Of a DNA stretch of 5,317 nucleotides, positions 1 through 5,317 are shown one piece after another. The DNA lies in NCBI GenBank assembly GCA_029238555.1, contig JAQWFV010000088.1, positions 1 to 5,317 on the forward strand. Reading direction: 5' to 3'. The stretch comes from Flavobacteriaceae bacterium (lineage in GTDB: Bacteria > Bacteroidota > Bacteroidia > Flavobacteriales > Flavobacteriaceae). The translations under genes were made by a program, and so were the position numbers. Numbering within the stretch: the first letter of the stretch is position 1; the number at the start of each line of letters is the position of its first letter. The notes below the pieces were generated by a model that was not told the DNA's origin, did not search any database, and saw only the letters and a list, made by a program, of their open reading frames with translations.

Positions 1-123
1 AACTCTTTTTAAGGATAATTTAATTCAATCTTATTGTAAAACCATATCGCTATGATTCTACGCGCTGTCTTTTCAATATGTCTATGAACTTGTTTTTTTA
101 TTCTCGCTCTGTCTCCCAAAGCG
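1..123 (-). other. Leader RNA of a ribosomal RNA operon (precursor 5' region, runs off left edge)
   Basis: Read on the minus strand, this is the stretch just downstream of the TATATTTG promoter element. It begins CACCCGCTTTGGGAGACAGA and contains GTTCATAGACATATTG at 89-74, followed by AAAAGACAGC. From memory, these blocks are typical of the transcribed leader upstream of 16S rRNA in Flavobacteriaceae. The GTTCATAGACA part resembles a boxA antitermination signal, which would bind Nus factors and stop Rho from ending the untranslated rRNA transcript early; that role is inferred. No open reading frame of useful length lies here. The 16S gene itself is not visible beyond, at most, its first few bases at the window edge. 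Confidence 0.7.
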
Positions 124-127
124 GGTG

Positions 128-190
128 CAAATATAGAACGAGTTTTTCGATTTAAAAGGCAAAAATAAAAGTTTTTTAAATTTTTTTTCG
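128..190 (-). promoter_or_regulatory. Ribosomal RNA operon promoter with upstream A/T tract
   Basis: The minus strand reads TATATTTG at 135-128, a perfect match to the Bacteroidota -7 element TAnnTTTG, followed at once by the CACCCGC start typical of flavobacterial rRNA transcripts. A TTTTTG at 165-160 could serve as the -33 element, although its 24-base spacing is slightly longer than usual. The same bases also read TATTTTTG (167-160), so a second tandem start is possible. Upstream, 168-190 is almost pure A/T runs, like the UP elements that strengthen rRNA promoters. Transcription should start near 122-124 and run left. Confidence 0.7.
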
Positions 191-284
191 CCCTCTTGTC
201 AAAAGCACTTAAAACCAGTCATTTGCATCCTCAAAAAAAAATGAGGGAAATAAAAATAGTACAAACAAATGAAGCTTACAAGAA

Positions 285-965
285 TTATGGAGACTTTTTT
301 TCAGTCTTCCATTTATTATACAACTTGGCAAAATCATAATTTAAAGCAGAAGCTTGATACTCTAGCTTATTCTCCACAAAAGCCCTTTGAAGAATGTCTT
401 CTATAAGATAATCTTCTTGGACAAGATCTGGGTGAAACTCCTCTTTCAAAGAGATCTTAAACATTCTTGCTGTGGTGCTATACCAAAAAGCACGCCAACC
501 AGAGCGGAGGTCTTTCACTAAGTCATATGAAGATGAGCCCGTTTGTCTAAAAATTAGTTTAACAAGAATTTGGCCCTCAGATCGGGTAAGCTTCTTTAAT
601 TCATCCGAGAAAGTACCTTCTATATACTTTTGCATTTGCTTGGTGTATTTCTTTTTCTTTCTATTAGAAGAAAGCTGCAAAATACTGTCCTGCAAGCTTG
701 TGAGTTTCTCAGCAGCCAATTTAGCATACGGGTACACTTTGATAGTTCTACGCTTAAGCAGTAAATACCTATAAATCTCTTGGGTAGACTGAAACTTCAT
801 GTCTGCAAAAACAACTACTTCATTTAAAGGAATAGAGGAAGAGAAATAGGCATCTCCTTGGAGTTTCACAAATTCCTTTTGTGTTTGATTTTGCGATATA
901 GTGTCTTGAGCAGAAGAAACTCCACTACACACAAACACCAAAACAATCATACAAAGCTGTTTCAT
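285..965 (-). CDS. Exported DUF4294 family protein of unknown function
   Basis: This 226-residue protein begins with a clear signal peptide: Lys2, a hydrophobic stretch over residues 4-17, and a likely signal peptidase I site after Ser-Ser-Ala19. The cysteine at 13 has Val before it, so this is not a lipoprotein signal. The mature part is predicted to be periplasmic. The conserved core spans about residues 45-200. It includes KVYPYAKLAAEKL (76-88), a very basic NRKKKKYTKQMQKYIEG (101-117), LTRSEGQILVKLIFRQTG (126-143), RSGWRAFWYSTTA (154-166) and EDYLIEDILQRAF (184-196). I recognise these blocks as DUF4294, a family found in Bacteroidota. No catalytic motif or transmembrane helix is evident beyond the signal. 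The gene stands alone, divergent from the M42 peptidase gene, with the rRNA promoter downstream on the same strand. The family call is from memory of its conserved blocks; the function is unknown. Confidence 0.85.
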   Translation of the reverse strand: MKQLCMIVLVFVCSGVSSAQDTISQNQTQKEFVKLQGDAYFSSSIPLNEVVVFADMKFQSTQEIYRYLLLKRRTIKVYPYAKLAAEKLTSLQDSILQLSSNRKKKKYTKQMQKYIEGTFSDELKKLTRSEGQILVKLIFRQTGSSSYDLVKDLRSGWRAFWYSTTARMFKISLKEEFHPDLVQEDYLIEDILQRAFVENKLEYQASALNYDFAKLYNKWKTEKKSP

Positions 966-981
966 TCGCTTTAAAAGTCGC

Positions 982-990
982 TATAATTTG
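982..990 (+). promoter_or_regulatory. Weak candidate promoter for the M42 peptidase gene
   Basis: TATAATTTG at 982-990 resembles the Bacteroidota -7 element but has three rather than two bases between TA and TTTG. No TTG is seen at the expected distance upstream. It is the best plus-strand match in the divergent gap, and would give a leader of about 75 bases. It lies only a few bases from the minus-strand element, so the two promoters would overlap. Confidence 0.25.
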
Positions 991-994
991 TTTA

Positions 995-1020
995 CAAAAT
1001 TAAGGATAAAGAACAGACAA
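995..1020 (-). promoter_or_regulatory. Candidate promoter for the DUF4294 gene
   Basis: The minus strand has TAATTTTG at 1002-995, a perfect TAnnTTTG -7 element. A possible -33 TTG lies at 1020-1018, but the 15-base spacing is shorter than the usual 17-23. Transcription would start near 990, leaving a leader of roughly 25 bases before the ATG at 965. Confidence 0.45.
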
Positions 1021-1070
1021 CAGTGCTAAATAAAAGTGAATATTATTACATTAGCAACAAATTTAGAATC

Positions 1071-2159
1071 ATGGAACACAAACCTATAATGACCGACGCT
1101 TCTCAAGCGTTTTTAGAAAAATACCTCAATAATGCAGCACCTACAGGTTACGAATGGGAAGGACAAAAGCTGTGGATGGATTATTTAAAACCATATGTAG
1201 ACACTTTTATTACAGACACATACGGATCTGCAGTAGGGGTTATAAACCCAGATGCTCCTTTTAAAGTGGTCATAGAAGGCCATGCAGATGAAATTTCATG
1301 GTATGTAAATTTCATCACAGAAGAGGGACTTATCTACGTGATAAGAAACGGAGGATCCGACCATATGATTGCTCCTTCTAAATGGGTGAACATTCACACA
1401 GATAAAGGTATTGTTAAGGGTGTTTTTGGCTGGCCAGCAATACACACCAGGAAAAATGACAAGGAAGACACTCCAAAATTAGACAACATATGCATTGACA
1501 TTGGTGCTAAAAACAAAAAGGAAGTATTAGAAATGGGAGTACACGTAGGTTGTGTCATTACCTATCCAGACACTTTCCAAGTACTCAATGGCAATAAGTT
1601 TGTATGTAGAGCAATAGACAACAGGGCAGGTGGTTTTATGATCGCAGAGGTAGCTCGATTGTTACACGAAAACAAGGTGAAGCTTCCATTTGGATTGTAT
1701 ATCACCAATTCTGTTCAAGAAGAAATTGGCCTAAGGGGAGCAGAAATGATTACCCAAACCATAAAACCTAATATCGCTATTGTCACAGATGTTTGTCATG
1801 ACACCACTACTCCAATGATCGAGCAAAAAGTACAAGGGCTTACCCAGCTAGGAGATGGACCGGTTATTTCCTATGCGCCTGCGGTGCAAAACAAATTAAG
1901 GGCTAGAATTATTGAAACAGCGGAGAAAAACAATATACCGTTTCAAAGAATGGCTTCTTCTAGATCTACAGGAACAGATACAGATGCCTTTGCATATAGC
2001 AACGGAGGGGTTGCTTCTGCACTTATCTCATTGCCTTTAAGGTATATGCACACCACCGTAGAAATGGTTCAAAAAGAAGATGTAGAAAATGTCATTAGAC
2101 TCATATACGAAACGCTTCTAACCATCAAATCTGGAGAGACGTTTAGCTATTTTGACTAA
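1071..2159 (+). CDS. M42 family metallopeptidase (glutamyl/tetrahedral-type aminopeptidase)
   Basis: This 362-residue protein is a two-metal aminopeptidase that trims N-terminal residues from peptides in the cytoplasm; there is no signal peptide. Expected M42 residues are all present. His71 and Asp73 lie in EGHADEIS, and Asp183, the bridging metal ligand, is in AIDNR. Glu217 (general base) and Glu218 are in SVQEEIGLRGA, Asp240 is in TDV, and His327 is in RYMHTTVEM. Length fits the family (about 340-370). M42 enzymes typically form dodecameric tetrahedral shells, with the catalytic domain interrupted by a small PDZ-like domain, here roughly residues 80-165. I chose ATG 1071, where similarity to family N-termini begins soon after. 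A GTG at 1023 is in frame but adds 16 residues unlike the family, and ATG 1089 is a possible alternative. The exact substrate preference cannot be read from sequence. The gene is monocistronic, with a strong terminator 18 bases after its stop. Confidence 0.92.
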   Translation: MEHKPIMTDASQAFLEKYLNNAAPTGYEWEGQKLWMDYLKPYVDTFITDTYGSAVGVINPDAPFKVVIEGHADEISWYVNFITEEGLIYVIRNGGSDHMIAPSKWVNIHTDKGIVKGVFGWPAIHTRKNDKEDTPKLDNICIDIGAKNKKEVLEMGVHVGCVITYPDTFQVLNGNKFVCRAIDNRAGGFMIAEVARLLHENKVKLPFGLYITNSVQEEIGLRGAEMITQTIKPNIAIVTDVCHDTTTPMIEQKVQGLTQLGDGPVISYAPAVQNKLRARIIETAEKNNIPFQRMASSRSTGTDTDAFAYSNGGVASALISLPLRYMHTTVEMVQKEDVENVIRLIYETLLTIKSGETFSYFD

Positions 2160-2177
2160 ATCATAAGTGTACTTAAT

Positions 2178-2208
2178 AAAAAAAGCATCCGTATAGGATG
2201 CTTTTTTT
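2178..2208. terminator. Bidirectional intrinsic terminator between M42 peptidase and hisS
   Basis: A perfect hairpin has arms AAAAAAAGCATCC (2178-2190) and GGATGCTTTTTTT (2196-2208), with loop GTATA. The A and T runs flank a GC-containing core, so transcripts from either side end in a hairpin followed by a U run. It sits between two convergent genes and would serve both. Confidence 0.93.
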
Positions 2209-2231
2209 ATATCTAAAACTTTAATGGGCAT

Positions 2232-3608
2232 TTAAAAAATAGCTGCAATAGCTTCCATTTCATCTAAAGAATACTCCATCTGGTCCCCACTATCCATATG
2301 CTTCAGTACCAAGATATTTTTTTCAATTTCATGAGCGCCTAAAAGCGCTACGTACTGTACTCCTTTTTGGTGGGCGTATTTCATTTGCTTTTGCACCTTA
2401 CTCGCCGCGGGATACAAGTCACAGGAAATTCCTAATTTCCTTAGCTTATGCACCAATGTCATGGCTTTCAAAGATTCTGAATCCCCGAAATTCACAAAAA
2501 ACACCTGCGGTCCAGCCAGAATAGCCTTTGGAAACAGATCCAAAGCCTCTAACACCAAATAAATACGGTCCAGACCAAAGGAAATTCCTACGCCACCCAC
2601 ATTCTGAAGTCCAAAAATTCCGGTGAGATTGTCATACCTCCCTCCTCCTCCAATGGATCCCATAGAGACCCCCTCAGGAGCAGAAACTTCTAAAATAGTC
2701 CCTGTATAATAATTGAGCCCGCGGGCCAGCGTTACAGAAATAGATACGGAACAGACAGAAAGATTTGTACGAGATAATGCCTTTAAAACATAGGCCATTT
2801 CAGAGACTCCTTCTAGGCCTACGGCCGATGTCGCTAAAAATGAGGAGAGCGTATCCAAAACAGCCTCATTAGTGCCTTTTAAGTCAAACAAAGGAGCCGC
2901 CATATTAACTGCTTCCTGTGAAATACCCTTTTCAAGCATTTCAATAGCCACTTTTTCTGGACCTATCTTATCTAGTTTATCTAAGGCTACCGTAAAGTCA
3001 ATGAGTTTGTCTGCAGCACCAATTACAGCTGCTATTCCACTTAATATTTTTCTATTGTTTAGATGAATAACTACCCCCTGGAGACCTAAATCTGAAAAAA
3101 CAGCGTCGTACAACTGCATCAGCTCTACTTCTTGAAGTAGAGCGCTAGAACCAACAACGTCTGCGTCACATTGATAAAACTCTCTAAACCTGCCTTTTTG
3201 AGGCCTGTCGGCACGCCAAACCGGTTGCATCTGGTAACGCTTGAATGGAAAATCAATCTCGTTTTGGTGCATAGCTACATAACGCGCAAAGGGAACAGTC
3301 AAGTCATAACGAAGGGCTTTCTCCGAAATTTGTGGTGTTAATGCCTTAATATCCTTAGAGGCTAGCTGCTCATCTGAAACTTTAGACAAGTAATCTCCAG
3401 AATTTAAAATTTTAAAAATCAACCGATCCCCTTCTTCACCATATTTTCCCATAAGGGTGTCATAATTTTCAAATGAAGGGGTCTCTATTGGGTTAAAACC
3501 ATAAAGTTCAAATTGACGCTTTATACAAGACATTATGTATTGTCTCTTGTTCACTTCAATAGGTGAGAAATCTCTAGTACCTTTTGGTATTGTTGGTTTT
3601 TGAGCCAT
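2232..3608 (-). CDS. hisS: Histidyl-tRNA synthetase
   Basis: This 458-residue class II synthetase charges tRNA-His with histidine using ATP in the cytoplasm. The catalytic domain opens with KGTRDFSP (9-16). The class II motif 2 region is PVWRADRPQKGRFREFYQCD (129-148). The two HisRS-specific histidine-binding segments are LRYDLTVPFARY (99-110) and LARGLNYYTG (294-303). Motif 3 is GISFGLDR (341-348), with the ATP-binding Arg348, followed by a class IIa anticodon-binding domain at about 366-455. The wording FYQCDADVVG and RYDLTVPFARY, and the longer total length, match the eukaryote-like HisRS type rather than the E. coli type (about 424 residues). I see no stop, frameshift or missing key residue. 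No TAnnTTTG element lies in the 44-base gap upstream, so it is probably transcribed with the DUF6495 gene. It ends at the shared terminator at 2178-2208. Confidence 0.97.
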   Translation of the reverse strand: MAQKPTIPKGTRDFSPIEVNKRQYIMSCIKRQFELYGFNPIETPSFENYDTLMGKYGEEGDRLIFKILNSGDYLSKVSDEQLASKDIKALTPQISEKALRYDLTVPFARYVAMHQNEIDFPFKRYQMQPVWRADRPQKGRFREFYQCDADVVGSSALLQEVELMQLYDAVFSDLGLQGVVIHLNNRKILSGIAAVIGAADKLIDFTVALDKLDKIGPEKVAIEMLEKGISQEAVNMAAPLFDLKGTNEAVLDTLSSFLATSAVGLEGVSEMAYVLKALSRTNLSVCSVSISVTLARGLNYYTGTILEVSAPEGVSMGSIGGGGRYDNLTGIFGLQNVGGVGISFGLDRIYLVLEALDLFPKAILAGPQVFFVNFGDSESLKAMTLVHKLRKLGISCDLYPAASKVQKQMKYAHQKGVQYVALLGAHEIEKNILVLKHMDSGDQMEYSLDEMEAIAAIF

Positions 3609-3652
3609 ATATATCTAATTCTAAAAGCGTGTTATAAAAAGTAAATATCGGT

Positions 3653-4123
3653 TTAATCTATAAGATTGTCAAACCACTGGTATAAATCGCCCTTAGTGAT
3701 ACTAGCCCCTTGTTTAATTAAATCGAATAACTCCGAGTTTCTAGGGTCTTTGTATGCTTTTGCGGCAGATAAATACTCTACAAAATCTCCCTGATAATTT
3801 TTCTTAAACCAAGCAAATCCAGTAGTGGTATTTAAATCAATGTCTGGATTGAGCACTTTAACAGAAATGAGTTTAATCTCTTTCTCAAGTGCCTCAAATA
3901 AATGCATGTGTTGGGCACTTATATTTTCTAAATAGGAAACCTTATTCAGTACGCCCTCCCAGATAAGATCACTAAAAACGTCTAACTCCTCCTCAGCCAC
4001 TTCTGGCTTTTGGACTTTAATCTCTTCCCACTCGGTCGCTGTAATAGACTGGGTGGCCAAGAAATTGATAAATTCTGGGTGCAATTCTTCTAATTGCTCT
4101 TTGGTTAAACGGGTATATTTCAT
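3653..4123 (-). CDS. DUF6495 family protein of unknown function
   Basis: This 156-residue, acidic, apparently cytoplasmic protein has no signal peptide or membrane segment. Recognisable blocks are MKYTRLTKEQLEELHPEFIN (1-20), QKPEVAEEELDVFSDLIWEG (38-57), a middle segment EKEIKLISVKV (80-90), and a C-terminal ITKGDLYQWFDNLID (142-156). I recall these as DUF6495, conserved in Flavobacteriaceae and relatives. No catalytic or nucleic acid-binding motif is evident. I chose ATG 4123 because MKY begins the family similarity; an in-frame ATG at 4156 would add 11 residues encoded by the rplI terminator hairpin, which is not credible. It lies 44 bases upstream of hisS, probably in the same transcript, and directly downstream of the ribosomal protein operon. 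That context hints at a link to translation, but this is inference only. Confidence 0.8.
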   Translation of the reverse strand: MKYTRLTKEQLEELHPEFINFLATQSITATEWEEIKVQKPEVAEEELDVFSDLIWEGVLNKVSYLENISAQHMHLFEALEKEIKLISVKVLNPDIDLNTTTGFAWFKKNYQGDFVEYLSAAKAYKDPRNSELFDLIKQGASITKGDLYQWFDNLID

Positions 4124-4127
4124 TTTG

Positions 4128-4135
4128 CAAAAATA
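4128..4135 (-). promoter_or_regulatory. Promoter -7 element for DUF6495-hisS, giving a near-leaderless mRNA
   Basis: The minus strand reads TATTTTTG at 4135-4128, a perfect TAnnTTTG, and the ATG begins only four bases later at 4123. Transcription would start at or within a few bases of the start codon. The element is built from the T-rich tail of the preceding terminator. The -33 region falls inside that hairpin and shows no clear TTG, which lowers confidence. Confidence 0.5.
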
Positions 4136-4167
4136 AAAAAGGCGGTGTAAAAACACCGCCTTTTTTT
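4135..4167 (-). terminator. Intrinsic terminator of the rpsF-rpsR-rplI operon
   Basis: A perfect hairpin pairs GGCGGTGT (4141-4148) with ACACCGCC (4153-4160) around a loop of four A on the plus strand. It is flanked by A6 (4135-4140) and T7 (4161-4167). On the minus strand the stem is followed by TTTTTTATTTTT, a good U tract. It begins 19 bases after the rplI stop. The symmetry would also allow termination of plus-strand transcripts, but no plus-strand gene is nearby. Confidence 0.92.
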
Positions 4168-4186
4168 AATTACATTTAAAAAAATG

Positions 4187-4636
4187 TTATGCTTCAGCAA
4201 TTACTTCAAAAGCAATGTCTACAATAACTTCTCTATGTAAACGAACCTGAGCAGTATATGCTCCAGTACGCTTGATAGTTCCACCAGGTACGGTAATAAA
4301 CTTTTTCTCAATCGCTTGTCCTGCTTTTTCAAAAGCAGCAGCAACATCTATGTTTGAAATAGATCCGAATAATTTATCTCCACCTGCAGTTTTTGCGGTA
4401 AGCTTAATCTCTAATTGTTTCAATGCTTCTGCCAATTTATTGGCTTCTGCAACAACTTTTTTCTCTTTATGTGCTCTTTGCTTTAAATTTTCTGCCAATA
4501 CTTTTTTAGCAGAAGAAGTAGCCATAGCAGCCAATCCTTGAGGAATTAAATAGTTTCTACCGTATCCGTTTTTCACGTTTACAATATCATCTTTAAAACC
4601 TAAGTTCTGTACGTCTTCTCTTAATATAAGTTCCAT
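4187..4636 (-). CDS. rplI: 50S ribosomal protein bL9
   Basis: This 149-residue protein is the large-subunit protein L9, which binds 23S rRNA near the base of the L1 stalk and extends outward on a long helix, helping keep reading frame. The N-terminal rRNA-binding domain carries the L9 signature: Gly13, Val21, then GYGRNYLIPQGLA (24-36). Residues about 41-75 are rich in Ala, Lys and Glu, as expected for the connecting helix. The C-terminal domain contains GGDKLFGSIS (85-94). Length is normal for the family (about 148). It is the last gene of the operon, 12 bases after the rpsR stop, and is followed by a strong terminator. Confidence 0.97.
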   Translation of the reverse strand: MELILREDVQNLGFKDDIVNVKNGYGRNYLIPQGLAAMATSSAKKVLAENLKQRAHKEKKVVAEANKLAEALKQLEIKLTAKTAGGDKLFGSISNIDVAAAFEKAGQAIEKKFITVPGGTIKRTGAYTAQVRLHREVIVDIAFEVIAEA

Positions 4637-4648
4637 GATGCGTTGCTT

Positions 4649-4942
4649 TTATTTTAATAAATCACCTACGTAAGGCATTAATGCAATGTGACGCGCTCTT
4701 TTTACAGCAGTAGCCACTTTACGCTGATATTTCAATGAAGTACCAGTTAATCTTCTCGGCAAAAGTTTCCCTTGCTCGTTTACTAACTTCATTAAAAAAT
4801 CTGGATCTTTATAGTCTACATATTTAATACCAGACTTTCTGAAACGACAATATTTCTTCTGTTTGTTGGTATCTATGTTTAACGGAGTTAAATACCTGAT
4901 TTCTCCGTCTTTTTTACCTTTTGCTTGTTGTTCTATAGACAT
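4649..4942 (-). CDS. rpsR: 30S ribosomal protein bS18
   Basis: This 97-residue protein is the small-subunit protein S18, which pairs with bS6 and binds the central domain of 16S rRNA in the platform. Diagnostic blocks are [19 protein letters not shown] (29-47), [17 protein letters not shown] (58-74) and the C-terminal [13 protein letters not shown] (79-91). The single cysteine (Cys32) matches the zinc-free form also seen in E. coli. An N-terminal extension of about 20 residues relative to E. coli S18 is rich in Lys, Gln and Glu, as in other Bacteroidota. It starts 5 bases after the rpsF stop, so translation is probably coupled. No ssb or priB gene lies between rpsF and rpsR, unlike in Gram-positive bacteria and in enterobacteria respectively. 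Confidence 0.97.
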   Translation of the reverse strand: MSIEQQAKGKKDGEIRYLTPLNIDTNKQKKYCRFRKSGIKYVDYKDPDFLMKLVNEQGKLLPRRLTGTSLKYQRKVATAVKRARHIALMPYVGDLLK

Positions 4943-4947
4943 AATAA

Positions 4948-5286
4948 TTAAGCTTTAGTTTGTAATTTAACTCTTCTACGCTCTGCCCAAGAAATGGCAT
5001 GCTTGTCTAATTTTACAGTTAAGAATCGCATAATACGCTCATCTCTTCTGAACTCTTGCTCATAAGGAGTAATAACCTCTCCAGGAGCAGTGAACTCAAA
5101 CAAATGGTAAAAACCACTTTTTTTGTGCTGAATAGCATAGGCTAATTTTTTTAGCCCCCAATTTTCCTTAGCAACCATTTTGGCGCCTTTACTAATTAAG
5201 AAATCCTCAAATTTCTTAACTGTTTCCTCTATCTGAGTATCAGACAGAACGGGATTTAAAATGAAAACAGTTTCGTAATGATTCAT
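4948..5286 (-). CDS. rpsF: 30S ribosomal protein bS6
   Basis: This 112-residue protein is the small-subunit protein S6, which forms a heterodimer with bS18 on the 16S rRNA platform. It begins [12 protein letters not shown], the standard first beta strand. It continues with [20 protein letters not shown] (44-63) and a C-terminal [18 protein letters not shown] (79-96), all typical of the family. The C-terminus is short and basic, with no polyglutamate tail for RimK modification as in E. coli. It is the first gene of the rpsF-rpsR-rplI operon, whose promoter is only about 20 bases upstream of the start codon. The start is fixed by the family N-terminus. Confidence 0.97.
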   Translation of the reverse strand: MNHYETVFILNPVLSDTQIEETVKKFEDFLISKGAKMVAKENWGLKKLAYAIQHKKSGFYHLFEFTAPGEVITPYEQEFRRDERIMRFLTVKLDKHAISWAERRRVKLQTKA

Positions 5287-5307
5287 ATGTTATATAATTT
5301 AAGTCTG

Positions 5308-5315
5308 CAAAAGTA
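5308..5315 (-). promoter_or_regulatory. Promoter -7 element of the rpsF-rpsR-rplI operon
   Basis: The minus strand reads TACTTTTG at 5315-5308, a perfect TAnnTTTG. Transcription should start near 5302, leaving a leader of about 16 bases before the ATG at 5286. The -33 element would lie beyond the right edge and cannot be checked. Confidence 0.6.
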
Positions 5316-5317
5316 AG

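Noticed and set aside
229..246. Small hairpin CCTCA/TGAGG after the DUF4294 gene as a terminator
   Set aside because: The stem is only 5 bp, its T run is in the loop rather than after the stem, and no U tract follows on the minus strand.
1..284. Search for a small protein gene, tRNA or repeat array in the left gap
   Set aside because: No credible reading frame, no tRNA-like clover-leaf bases and no spaced repeats; the rRNA promoter and leader explain the structure seen.
472..774. Plus-strand 100-residue open frame opposite DUF4294
   Set aside because: Low-complexity translation rich in Phe, Ser and Leu, with no family resemblance; it is the complement of a well-supported gene.
1023..1070. 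GTG-initiated 16-codon N-terminal extension of the M42 peptidase
   Set aside because: The added residues are unlike family N-termini, and the sequence is typical AT-rich leader; ATG 1071 gives the normal length.
2872..3066. Plus-strand 64-residue open frame opposite hisS
   Set aside because: It is the antisense of a clearly conserved synthetase and has no promoter or recognisable domain.
4124..4156. Eleven-residue upstream extension of the DUF6495 protein
   Set aside because: It would be encoded by the rplI terminator hairpin and U tract; the family begins at MKY from ATG 4123.
4272..4541. Plus-strand 89-residue open frame opposite rplI
   Set aside because: It is the antisense of a clear bL9 gene; its hydrophobic Ala/Ser/Phe composition is what reversed L9 codons give.

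Overview
This window looks like a housekeeping segment of a Bacteroidota chromosome, most likely from the family Flavobacteriaceae. The DNA is AT-rich. The recognisable promoters carry the Bacteroidota -7 element TAnnTTTG, none of the seven gene starts has a convincing Shine-Dalgarno sequence, and the proteins resemble flavobacterial versions (DUF4294, DUF6495, a eukaryote-like HisRS, an M42 aminopeptidase). I cannot name a genus.

Layout, left to right. Positions 1-190 hold no protein gene. On the minus strand they carry what looks like a ribosomal RNA operon promoter (TATATTTG at 128-135 behind an A/T tract) and its leader RNA, which runs off the left edge towards a 16S rRNA gene that should begin at or just beyond position 1. 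Positions 285-965 (minus) encode an exported DUF4294 protein. A divergent 105-bp gap with candidate promoters separates it from an M42-family metallopeptidase (1071-2159, plus). A strong bidirectional terminator (2178-2208) lies between this gene and the convergent hisS gene (2232-3608, minus). Upstream of hisS, and probably in the same transcript, is a DUF6495 protein (3653-4123, minus). A terminator at 4135-4167 then closes the ribosomal protein operon rpsF-rpsR-rplI (5286 down to 4187, minus), whose promoter is at the right edge (5308-5315).

Together the window covers core translation functions: an rRNA promoter, three ribosomal proteins and histidyl-tRNA synthetase. It also contains one cytoplasmic peptidase and two conserved proteins of unknown function. 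I see no mobile element, CRISPR array, tRNA, phage gene or defence system, and no sign of horizontal transfer. I found no undescribed multi-gene system. The points most worth following up are the rRNA promoter and leader, the terminator that merges into an apparently leaderless promoter before the DUF6495 gene, the very short rpsF leader, and the two uncharacterised protein families.
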